Source: Rodentibacter sp901420285
Lineage (GTDB): Bacteria; Pseudomonadota; Gammaproteobacteria; Enterobacterales; Pasteurellaceae
NCBI RefSeq assembly: GCF_041734645.1
Contig: NZ_CP162010.1
Location: forward strand, 620,001-684,000
Direction: 5' to 3'
Length of the DNA: 64,000 bases
The notes beneath the pieces are model-generated. The model did not search any database and was not told the DNA's origin. It was given only the letters and a program-made list of their open reading frames with translations. Each line of letters starts with the position of its first letter. Within the stretch, counting starts at the first letter, position 1. Positions 44,758 through 56,100 of the stretch are shown here, one piece after another. A program made the position numbers and the translations under genes.

Positions 44758-45117
44758 ATGAATATCAAACCCATCAAAAACGAACAAGATTATCAACAAG
44801 CCCTCGCCTTGGTTGAGCCTTATTTTGCACGTGAAGACGAATTAAATGAACAAGAACTGGATTTTTTCGACGTCATGGTTACCCTAATTGAAGCTTACGA
44901 AGCAAAGCATTACCCAATAGACCCGCCCACACCGATTGAAGCGATAAAATTCAGAATGGAACAAGAAGGATTAGAGATCAAAGACTTAGACAGCATAATC
45001 GGCAAACCGAACCGCGTTTATGAAATCTTCAACAAAACCCGCCCGCTAACGCTCAACATGATCCGCAACATCCACCAAAAAATGGGTATTAGCGCAGACA
45101 TATTAATTCAACCTTAA
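44758..45117 (+). CDS. higA: HigA-type antitoxin (HTH)
   Basis: A 119-residue protein. The N-terminal half (ALALVEPYFAREDELNEQELDFFDVMVTLIEAYEA) is the toxin-binding acidic region, and the C-terminal half is a helix-turn-helix (IEAIKFRMEQEGLEIKDLDSIIGKPNRVYEIFNKTRPLTLNMIRNIHQ) that should bind the upstream palindrome. It neutralises the HigB toxin encoded just before it. Confidence 0.87.
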   Translation: MNIKPIKNEQDYQQALALVEPYFAREDELNEQELDFFDVMVTLIEAYEAKHYPIDPPTPIEAIKFRMEQEGLEIKDLDSIIGKPNRVYEIFNKTRPLTLNMIRNIHQKMGISADILIQP

Positions 45118-45170
45118 ACCCCGCCTCATGCAATAAGTCTTCAAACCGGCACCGCATTAACCCCACAAAA

Positions 45171-45190
45171 AAACGCCCAACCGGGCGTTT
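45171..45190. terminator. Terminator hairpin between the two convergent TA modules
   Basis: AAACGCCC-AACC-GGGCGTTT, an 8-bp stem in an A-rich context, just at the end of the leftward toxin gene and 54 bp after higA. A nearly perfect dispersed word (GCACCGCATTA) lies 12 bp before it. Confidence 0.7.
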
Positions 45191-45474
45191 CAAGGGCGAG
45201 GATACAGCCGCCGACTGTGAATAATAGTTTGAATCCGCACCTCATCGCCCGCCACATCATACACGATGCGATAACCGCGACAAAACGCCTCTCTTTTATT
45301 ACCATGAATCACCCGCCCCGCTGCGAGCGGCATATAAGCAATCACATCAATCTTACTAAAAATATCCTCAGAAAGTTTGATTCCACTGGCCTCATAACCG
45401 GTGTATTCAATAATATTGGCAATAATCTCCCGTAAATCTCGTTGCGCATCGTGAGAAATAACCACCTTAGCCAT
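45190..45474 (-). CDS. ParE/RelE-superfamily toxin
   Basis: A 94-residue toxin of the RelE/ParE fold. Typical features are VVISHDAQRDLREIIANIIEYTG at the N-terminus and the closing FCRGYRIVYDVAGDEVRIQTIIHSRR strand set. ParE poisons DNA gyrase while RelE cleaves ribosome-bound mRNA; which applies is not decided by eye. It overlaps the upstream antitoxin gene by 8 bp. Confidence 0.85.
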   Translation of the reverse strand: MAKVVISHDAQRDLREIIANIIEYTGYEASGIKLSEDIFSKIDVIAYMPLAAGRVIHGNKREAFCRGYRIVYDVAGDEVRIQTIIHSRRLYPRP

Positions 45475-45649
45475 AAATCAATGCCTCACGCTCCGCCGCT
45501 TCCAATTCTCTTGCTTTCGACTCAATCAACAGCCTAATTTCAGCTTTGGATTCCTCAAGCGTCACAACCCGCCCGGCCTTAACATCCTCTTCCCCGCGAC
45601 GAATCTTCTCCGCCAAAAATTCCTCATAACCTTCTTCTTTTTTAAACAT
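45467..45649 (-). CDS. Short antitoxin partner of the ParE/RelE-type toxin
   Basis: A 60-residue acidic protein, MFKKEEGYEEFLAEKIRRG then EDVKAGRVVTLEESKAEIRLL. The GRVVTLEE segment resembles ParD/RelB-like proteins. It sits before the toxin with an 8-bp overlap, the usual antitoxin-first order, and has an AGGTGAGAG ribosome site. Confidence 0.75.
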   Translation of the reverse strand: MFKKEEGYEEFLAEKIRRGEEDVKAGRVVTLEESKAEIRLLIESKARELEAAEREALIYG

Positions 45650-45811
45650 CTCTCACCTCCAATCTAACCGCGCCCACTATACCCCCGACAACCACCAAAA
45701 GCAATCGCTCCTCCAATGCGGTACTATTCCCCCCACAAACCGCCGCATTTTTTATCTTCATTTCAAAAAAACTACCCCCACCGAAAACAATTTTTCGAAG
45801 AAAGCCCCATC

Positions 45812-46088
45812 CCCCGTGTAAGCCGCCCATTTTTGTTAAAAATTTTTAGGAAGGTTACGCCAGCGACGCGTTCAGCGGAGACTGCTAACCTTCCGTCAAA
45901 AAAATTTTTAACAAAAATGGACAAAACGCAACGCGTTTTGAACGTCGGCTATGCCGACGGCCCCGAAGGGGTGAGCAAGTCAGCTGTGCTGAGTTGCGAA
46001 TAAAAGCGGCTTAGTCGGGGCGTGTTTTCTTTGGTTACTTTCTTTTACACGAGTAAAAGAAAGTAACTCGCCATCGGCGAAACCCGAT
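45812..46088. repeat. Composite fold-back element, copy A
   Basis: Nested inverted repeats. The outer arms are CCCCGTGTAAGCCGC (45812-45826) and GCGGCTTAGTCGGGG (46006-46020). The inner arms are CCATTTTTGTTAAAAATTTT / AAAATTTTTAACAAAAATGG, and the innermost are GGAAGGTTA / TAACCTTCC. A second stem, TTACTTTCTTTTAC / GTAAAAGAAAGTAA (46035-46066), and a small ATCGG/CCGAT stem follow. The right arm carries an extra stretch of small hairpins (about 45920-46005) absent from copy B. Confidence 0.75.
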
Positions 46089-46236
46089 TCCAAATAACCC
46101 ACAAATCTCAAACCCAACAACCCCAACCCCAAAAACAACCCAAATAACCCAAAAATTTTACATTCCCCCAAAAAAAACCTATAATCCCCCAAATTTATCC
46201 TAGACACCCAACCCCAAAGGCCATTACCATGAAAAA

Positions 46237-46288
<52 letters not shown>

Positions 46289-46871
46289 CTTCGCATTCGT
46301 ATTGCGCCACAGCGACTAACCCCAAACACAACCGCCGCCCCAATTACCACCGCGGCCCACAAAACACACCCAACGCACACCCAAAACAGCACCGCATTCA
46401 GCACCACATTGAAACACCCAACGGCACGCCTCACCGCGCGCAGTTTGTTCACCGCAGCCCAAAAATTATTCAACGTATTCAACGCAGCACGCAAATCGCT
46501 AACAAAAACGCACCATCAAAACAGCACCGCATTCAAACGCCCAACGGCACGCCTCACCGCGTACAATTTATCCGTCGCGGCTTGCCGCCACACCCAATTT
46601 CACATCCTCACTGCCCACCCGACTGAGGCTCGCCAGCACCCCGCACGCGCGCCCCGGCCGGTTCCACCTTTGCGGGCCTCCCGCCGGGCAGTGTGTTTTT
46701 TTATTCACACCCCCGCCTAAATGACTTAGACGGCATTCACAAAGCCAACTGACGGCAAAATCAAACCGGCGCCCCAGCGCCCAAACACAACAAAAAACAT
46801 AGGCGCGCTCCGCGCGCCCAACAACGAAAGTACAAAACAGCACCGCATTGAAAGCGGAGAAAGAACGGGGT

Positions 46872-47066
46872 CCCCGTGTAAATCGCCCATTTTTTGGGCG
46901 CATTTTTAGGAAAGTAACGCCAGCGGAGCGAAGCGCAGACGGCTTACTTTCCGTTAAGAAAATGTGACCAAAAAATGGAAAAGCGATTTAGTCGGGGTGC
47001 ACTTTTCTTTGCTTACTTTCTTTTGTGCAAGCAAAAGAAAGTAAGTCGCCATCGGCGAAACCCGAT
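46872..47066. repeat. Composite fold-back element, copy B
   Basis: The same architecture as copy A. The outer arms are CCCCGTGTAAATCGC (46872-46886) and GCGATTTAGTCGGGG (46983-46997). The inner arms CCATTTTTTGG / CCAAAAAATGG are at 46887-46897 and 46968-46978, and the GGAAAGTAA / TTACTTTCC arms lie inside. Then comes the TTACTTTCTTTT / AAAAGAAAGTAA stem (47013-47044) and ATCGGCGAAACCCGAT. Arm bases differ from copy A but pairing is kept. Confidence 0.75.
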
Positions 47067-47189
47067 ACTAATTAACGAAGAAACTCAGTCACTTCTTATG
47101 GGCTTTCCACCTACCTCACGGAGAACCCATAACAAGAAATTTCTTCAACGGGCGCAAGCCCACAACACAACCCACAATGGAGTATTTTA

Positions 47190-50100
47190 ATGAACAAAAT
47201 ATACAAAATTGTCTGGAACGCCGCCCAACAAGCTTGGGTCGTCGTATCCGAACTCGCGCGCGGGCACGTAAAAGCCTCCGCCACGAGCACCGCATCGAAC
47301 GAAGCGCTAAGCGATAAAAGCACGCTAGCCCTTGGTAAATTCGGCAGCGGCACCTTAATCGGCAGCGTCGCCGTGACTTTATTAACCCTAAGTTCAACCG
47401 CTCAAGCTGTTATTCCGGAAGGTACGGTAAGCAATGGTGCGATTGCCGCGATTGGTGGTACTTCAGTTGCAGACTCGGCAAATTCTGTAGCCATTGGTGT
47501 TAATGCGCATGCGGGAAATGGCATGGGTGTTACTAGTTCTTATGCTATCGGCACCAGTGCAAATGCTTCAGGTCAGCAAAGTTTCGCCATAGGTACCACC
47601 GCAAATGCCACAGGTTTTGCCTCCATGGCGCTGGGCGACAGTGCTCAAACGTCAGGTGCTTTCAGCTCCGCATTTGGTGTATATTCACGTGCCCTCGCAA
47701 ACCAATCCTTAGCCCTCGGCGCATTCTCTAAGGCCTCCGCCGAAGGCTCCACCGCCATCGGTAACCGGTCAAGTGCATCCGCTAAAGATGCGCTTGCAAT
47801 CGGTAATATGTCCAACGTCACCGGCTGCCAATCTACAGCCATTGGTCAGAATAATACGGTTGCCGGAGCCAACTCTACGGTGATTGGTCGGAATGTAAAA
47901 ACATTAAATAACCAAACTAATCAAATTGCTTTAGCACACGATCTAGATCTCACCTGCGCATCAATCTCATCAAAATCCACTTATATTGGTCACAATATAA
48001 AAGGGAGCGCGAGTTCCGGTGCGAATTTGACTTTCAGAGATTTCACGGTCATTGGTAGTGATATGAATTTCGTCGCTAACCATAGCGGGGGTTCAAACTT
48101 TTTTGGCTCCAGTGTTATTGGTAGCAATATCAACTACGACAGCTATGGTACATCCACTATGACGATGATGGGAGAGAATCTCACCTTTAAAGGGCTCTCT
48201 TTGAGTCATTCAAATGTTATTGGACGTCGCGTTAATATTACTGCCTATAACTCCTCCGGATCCGGTAGCAATAGCGGGTATAATTCTATTAACGAATTAA
48301 GTTTATTGGGTAGTTGCGTTACACTGAATTCCGATAGTAACATTCATCGGACACTTGCTACGGGCTCACGGATTGATGTCAGAACAAAGAATAATGGGGT
48401 GATTAATACCTCCGGTTTCATCGGTGACGATATTAATATCAATTCTTCAACACATATTGTAAACAGCTACGCAATCGGGGGCAGTATTAACGTTAATTCA
48501 AGCAATGGTTCTGTACGTGGTTATATGTTAGGTTATGGTATTAGGATTAACCAAGCTAGTGGTATACAACCAAACAGTTTTGTTGCAGGTCTTGGTATTA
48601 CCATTAATAACACCTGTGCAACGCGTAGCTTAAACGGATTAATGACTGCTGTAAGTGGTACATTTACTAATGTAAGCGGTAGCCTGTCACCGATTTATGG
48701 TGGCAGACTTACCGCAAATGATGCCAATATTAATTTTTCTCCAATATTTGGTGAGAATGTAGCAACATGTTCAACAACTGTTCACTACTCGCCACTCATT
48801 GGGGAGGGGCTCTCATTATGCGGAACAACAGCAAATCTTTCTCCGGTAATGGGGCAGTGTATTACCTTGGCTAATGCCCAAATTGATAGAACCCCTATAA
48901 TAGGTCACTCGATAAGCTTTTCAGGCTCTACTAGTCAAGCACGAGACTCAACAATTTTGGGAAGTGGTTCAGGTTTATCCAATACGCGGGTAAGCGACAC
49001 AACTATCTTGGGAATTACTCATGCGTTTAATAACGCAAATATCACTACCTCGGTATTTTTAGGTAGTCGCCTTGGTACATCTAATAATGTTACGCGCAGT
49101 GTTTTAATCGGAAGTGACTCCACCATAACAGGTGATATCTCTTGTGCCACCTCTATCGGTAGTAACAACAATGTCCAAGCCAACAAAACCCACTCTTTGG
49201 GTAATAACATCCTCGCCAACCTTAACAACTCCGTTTACTTGGGTGACCAAACTACCTATACCGCACGCAATAACACCACCACGCTTGGTAACGCCAGTGT
49301 TCCGGGTGGTTCAAGTAATAACGTAGTCGGCGTAGTTGCCGTGGGAAGTTACGGCCAAACCCGCCGCATCCAAGGCGTCGCCGAAGGCTTAATCAGCAAT
49401 CAATCCACCGACGCCGTCAACGGCGCCCAACTCTACGCCGCCATGGCTAATGCCAGTGGCTCGAAATACGTAGGTATTAATTCCACCATTGCCGGCAACC
49501 GTGATGGTAGTGGGGCGACGGGGCTGAACGCTATTGCGATTGGCGCGCAGGCTAATGCAACTAGAAACCAATCTATTGCGCTTGGTTTTAATGCTACTGC
49601 TAGCGGAGTGAATTCTATAGCCCAAGGCTACGATGCCTCCGCTTCTGACGAAGCCTCAGTCGCAATAGGCTATAAAGCTAACGCTTCAGGATGCGTAAGT
49701 TTAGCCATTGGACGTTTTACTCGGGCTGAAGGAGTTAATGCACTAGCCTTGGTAGAAAATGCAAATGCCTCAGGTTTGGGTGCAATAGCAATTGGTAATG
49801 GCGCAAATGCTAAGGGTCGCCTTTCCATAGCTCAAGTTGCTGCTTCTAGTGCCTCCGGCAACTATTCCATCGCCCAAGGTTTCTTATCTAACGCCGCCGA
49901 CGAATCCTCCATCGCCATTGGTAATGTCTCCAATGCCACCCACAAATCCGCTATTGCCATTGGTAACACATCTAGTTCTACCGCCTTTAATGCGATAGCT
50001 ATCGGTAATATGTCAAGTTCCAGCGCTGAATCAGCGATAGCTATGGGTGATGGAGCGAATGTATCGAGCTGTTCCAGTGTGGCGATAGGAACATCGGCAC

Positions 50101-53100
50101 GTGTTGGTGCTAGTGGTTACACTGCCATAGCAATAGGTCATGAAAGTAATGCTAATAACGGTTACAGTATCGCTCAAGGCGCTTGGACTAATGCTACTGG
50201 TGTGAGTGCTATCGCTATCGGTTTCAAAACTAATGCAACAGGCCCATCATCAACAGCGCTTGGTCCACAGTCTAACTCAACAGGGGAGGCCTCTACCGCG
50301 CTAGGTGCTGAAGCGTTTGCATCGGGTCGTTCTTCTCTTGCTGCCGGTCGGTTAAGTCGGGCAACGGGTGAGGGAGCAACAGCCATAATGGGCCGTGCAA
50401 GTGGTTATTATTCAACTGGTATCGGTGGAGCGTTCGCTTCTGCTAACTACTCCATCGCCCAAGGCTACGCTGCTAACGCCACCGCCGAATCCTCCATCTC
50501 CATCGGTAAATACTCCAACGTCACCGGCAACCAATCCATCGCCATCGGCGTAGGCAACCAAGTCCACGGCCACAATTCCGGCGCATTTGGTGACCCAAGC
50601 GTCATCAATGCCAACGCGTCCTACAGCGTCGGTAACAATAACACCTTAGCAGCAGGCCAAACCGGCGTATTTGCGCTCGGTAACGACATCAAAAACACCG
50701 CGAGCAACTCCGTCTTCCTCGGCTCTAACACCGCCTACACCGCGGCCGACAGCAACACCACGGCAGGTATTACTAACGCCACCGGCGTCATCTCCGTCGG
50801 CAACATCAGCGCCAACGAACGCCGCCGCATCCAAGGCGTCGCCGAAGGCCTCGTCTCCGAAAACTCCACCGACGCCGTAACCGGCGCGCAACTCTACAAC
50901 GTCAGCAAAAACTCCGTGAAATATTTCGGAGTGAATTCGACTGCTACGGGCAACCGCGATGGTAGTGGCGCGACAGGATCAAATGCCATTGCGATTGGCG
51001 CAGATGCGGTTTCAAGCAACGCATCATCAATTGCCTTAGGTTTAAGTGCCAATGCTAGCGGTTCAGATTCTATCGCTCAAGGCGTCGGCGCCAGTGCTAG
51101 CGGGCATCAATCCATAGCTGTCGGTGATGGCTCAGTTGCTAGCAACTTGCAAACAGTAGCACTCGGCTCACAAGCCAAAGCAAGCGGTATGGATGCAACA
51201 GCGCTTGGTGCGGGAGCTAATGCTAGTGCGGGTTGGGGTCTTGCGCTCGGTGTTGTTTCTCGTGCTGCCGGAGGATATTCCACAGCAATCGGTACAGGTG
51301 CCAACGCCACCGGCACCTATTCCATCGCCCAAGGCTACCAAGCCAATGCCTTAACTTTAAATGCCACTGCAATAGGTAATCAAGCTAATGCAAGTGGTGC
51401 TAGTGCATTAGCGGTAGGTAGTTTTGCCAAGGCTTCAGGTAATACTGCTAATGCGTTTGGTTTTAATTCTTCTGCGAGTGGCTGTGTTTCTTTGGCTGTA
51501 GGACATTGGGCTAGTGCGACCGGTGACTATTCATCTGCGATAGGTCGCGCTGCATTTGCGTCAGGGCGGAATTCCCTAGCAGTGGGTGATGCCGCTGGAG
51601 CGCTAGGCAACTTCTCTCTAGCAGTTGGCACAGCCGCCAACGCATCCGGTCAATCATCCATCGCCCAAGGCTTCTTCGCCAACGCCTCCGGCCTTGAATC
51701 CATCTCCATCGGTAACGCCTCAAACGTCACCGGCAACCAATCCATCGGAATCGGTGTAGGCAACCAAGTTCACGGCCACAACTCCGGTGCATTCGGTGAC
51801 CCAAGCATCATCAACGCTAACGCGTCCTACAGCGTCGGTAACAACAACACCCTCGCCGCAGGTCAAACCGGCGTATTCGCGCTCGGTAACGACATCAGCA
51901 CGACGACCAACAACTCCGTGTTCTTAGGCTCCAACAGCGCCTACGTCGCCGCCGGCACCAGCACCAAAGGCCTCAGCGCATACACCTCCGAAACCCTCGG
52001 CAGCGGCCCGGGTGCCATCACCCTGAACTTCTCAGGCAGCACACCGGCAGGCGTAGTGAGCGTCGGCGCCGCCGGCCAAGAACGCCGCATCCAAAACGTC
52101 GCTGCAGGTCTTCTGAGCAACACTTCGACTGACGCCGTAAACGGCTCACAACTCTACGCCGTCGCTCAAGTGGCCTACAACGCCACCACCGAAGCCAAAG
52201 CCGCCAACAGCACCGCCAACGCCGCGAACTCCACAGCGAACGCCGCGAACAGCACCGCATTGGCCGCCAACAGCACCGCGACAGCAGCGAACTCAACTGC
52301 GAACTACGCGAACAGCACCGCATTGGCCGCCAACAGCACCGCGACTGCCGCGAACTCAACTGCTAACGCAGCTAACACAACCGCAAATACTGCAAACTCC
52401 ACTGCGAACTACGCAAATAGCACCGCATTGGCAGCCAACAGTACAGCTAATGCTGCAAACAGCACCGCATTGGCGGCTAACAGCACGGCTAACGCAGCTA
52501 ACACAACTGCGAACACTGCAAACTCCACTGCGAACTACGCCAACAGCACCGCATTGGTAGCAAATAGCACAGCGAACTACGCAAACAGCACCGCATTGGT
52601 AGCGAACAGCACGGCTAACGCAGCTAACACAACCGCTAACAACGCGAATAGCACAGCAACTGCGGCTAACTCAACTGCTAACGCAGCTAACACAACAGCA
52701 AATACTGCAAACAGCACTGCGAACGTAGCTAACTCTACAGCGAACTACGCAAACAGCACCGCATTGGTAGCCAACAGCACAGCGAATGCTGCAAACAGTA
52801 CCGCATTAGCAGCAAACAGCACGGCTAACGCAGCTAACACAACCGCTAACAACGCGAATAGCACAGCAACTGCAGCTAACTCAACTGCTAACGCAGCTAA
52901 CACAACTGCGAACACTGCAAACTCCACTGCGAACTATGCAAACAGCACCGCATTGGTAGCTAACAGCACTGCGAACTATGCGAATAGCACCGCATTAGCA
53001 GCGAACAGCACAGCTAACGCAGCTAATACAACGGCGAACACTGCAAACTCCACTGCAAACTATGCAAACAGCACCGCATTGGTAGCCAATAGCACTGCGA

Positions 53101-56100
53101 ACTACGCAAACAGCACCGCATTGGCAGCCAACAGTACCGCAAATGCTGCAAACACAACGGCTAACAACGCGAACAGTACAGCGACTGCTGCTAATACAAC
53201 TGCGAATGCAGCTAACAGCACAGCTAACGTAGCGAACTCTACAGCGAACTACGCAAATAGCACCGCATTGGTAGCTAACAGCACAGCGAACTACGCAAAC
53301 AGCACCGCGACCTTAGCCAACACAACGGCTAACACCGCGAACTCCACCGCGAACGCCGCGCTTGCAAATGCGTCTAGCGCCAACGCTAACGCAACTGCCG
53401 CGTTAAACAACGCCACCGCTGCGAACGCCACAGCCACCGCTGTGAACGCCACCGCGCACGCCGCATTGAATAACGCCACAGCCGCAAACACCAACGCCAC
53501 CGCTGCGTTAAACAACGCGACTGCCGCGAACGCGACAGCTACTGCCGCCAACAGCACCGCGAACGCTGCAAATAGCACCGCATTGGCCGCAAACTCAACG
53601 GCAAATATCGCCAACAGCACGGCCTTCGCTGCGAACTCAACGGCTAACGCAGCAAACACAACCGCGAACACTGCGAACTCCACTGCGAACTATGCAAATA
53701 GCACCGCATTGGCAGCTAACAGCACAGCAAATGCTGCGAACACAACGGCTAACAATGCGAATAGCACTGCAACTGCGGCTAACACAACTGCAAATGCAGC
53801 TAACAGCACAGCTAACGCAGCCAACACAACGGCGAACACTGCAAACTCCACAGCGAACTACGCAAACAGCACCGCATTGGCAGCAAACAGTACCGCGAAT
53901 GCTGCGAACACAACGGCTAACAACGCGAATAGCACAGCGACTGCAGCTAACAGCACTGCCAACGTAGCGAACTCCACAGCGAACTATGCAAACAGCACCG
54001 CATTGGTAGCGAACAGCACCGCGACTGCAGCTAACAGCACCGCTAACGCAGCGAACACAACCGCGAACACTGCAAACTCCACTGCGAACTATGCAAATAG
54101 CACCGCATTGGCAGCGAACAGCACCGCGAATGCAGCCAATACAACGGCTAACAACGCAAACAGCACAGCGACTGCGGCTAACTCAACTGCTAACGCAGCG
54201 AATACAACCGCGAATACTGCAAACTCCACAGCGAACTATGCAAATAGCACCGCATTGGCAGCCAACAGTACCGCAAATGCAGCCAATACAACCGCTAACA
54301 ACGCGAACAGCACAGCGACAGCAGCGAACTCCACAGCTAACGCAGCCAACACAACGGCGAACAATGCAAACAGCACGGCGACTGCAGCTAACAGCACCGC
54401 TAACGCAGCTAACACAACTGCAAATGCAGCCAATAGCACCGCGAACGTAGCTAACAGCACCGCCTTTGCTGCTAACTCCACTGCAAATGCAGCGAATAGC
54501 ACTGCGAACGTGGCTAATAGCACCGCCTTTGCTGCTAACTCAACTGCTAATGCAGCCAATAGCACAGCGAACGTGGCAAACAGCACTGCCTTTGCTGCTA
54601 ACTCCACTGCAAATGCAGCGAACAGCACTGCAAACGTAGCTAACAGCACCGCCTCTGCTGCTAACTCAACTGCAAACGTTGCTAACTCAACTGCAAACGT
54701 TGCTAACTCTACAGCCTTTGCTGCGAACTCAACTGCTAACGCAGCCAATAGCACCGCGAACGTAGCTAACAGCACCGCGAACGTGGCTAACTCCACAGCC
54801 TTTGCAGCTAACTCAACTGCTAACGCAGCGAATAGCACAGCGAACGTAGCTAATAGCACTGCCTTTGCTGCTAACTCAACTGCTAACGCAGCCAACAGTA
54901 CCGCGAACGTGGCTAACTCCACAGCCTTTGCTGCTAACTCAACTGCAAATGCAGCCAATAGCACGGCAAATGTTGCAAACAGCACCGCCTTCGCCGCTAA
55001 CTCAACTGCAAACGCAGCCAACAGCACAGCGAATGTTGCAAACAGCACTGCAAACGTGGCTAACTCTACAGCCTTCGCCGCTAACTCCACTGCAAATGCA
55101 GCCAATAGCACCGCGAACGTGGCTAACAGCACCGCCTTTGCTGCTAACTCAACTGCAAATGCAGCCAACAGCACAGCGAATGTGGCTAATAGCACAGCGA
55201 ACGTAGCTAACAGCACCGCCTTCGCCGCTAACTCCACTGCAAACGCAGCGAATAGCACAGCGAATGTGGCTAACAGCACTGCCTTCGCCGCTAACTCAAC
55301 TGCTAATGCAGCGAACAGCACCGCGAATGTAGCAAATAGCACTGCAAATGTGGCTAACTCCACAGCCTTTGCGGCGAACTCAACTGCTAATGCAGCGAAT
55401 AGCACTGCGAATGTTGCAAACAGCACCGCCTTCGCCGCTAACTCAACTGCTAACGCAGCGAATAGCACTGCGAATGTGGCAAACAGCACAGCCTTCGCCG
55501 CTAACTCCACTGCAAATGCAGCGAATAGCACCGCGAACGTGGCTAATAGCACCGCCTTTGCCGCGAACTCAACTGCTAACGCAGCGAATAGCACCGCTAA
55601 TACTGCAAACAGCACCGCGAACGTAGCTAACTCCACAGCCTTTGCTGCTAACTCAACTGCTAACGCAGCCAATAGCACCGCGAACGTGGCTAACAGCACT
55701 GCAAACGTGGCTAACAGCACCGCCTTTGCCGCTAACTCAACTGCTAATGCAGCCAATAGCACAGCGAATGTGGCTAATAGCACTGCAAATGTAGCTAACA
55801 GCACAGCCTTCGCCGCTAACTCAACTGCTAACGCAGCGAACAGCACCGCGAATGTGGCTAATAGCACAGCAAACGTAGCTAACAGCACCGCCTTTGCTGC
55901 TAACTCAACTGCTAATGCAGCCAATAGCACCGCAAATGTGGCTAACAGCACTGCAAACGTAGCTAACAGCACCGCCTTCGCCGCTAACTCAACTGCTAAC
56001 GCAGCCAACAGCACAGCGAATGTAGCTAATAGCACTGCAAACGTGGCTAACTCCACAGCCTTTGCTGCTAACTCAACTGCAAATGCAGCGAATAGCACTG

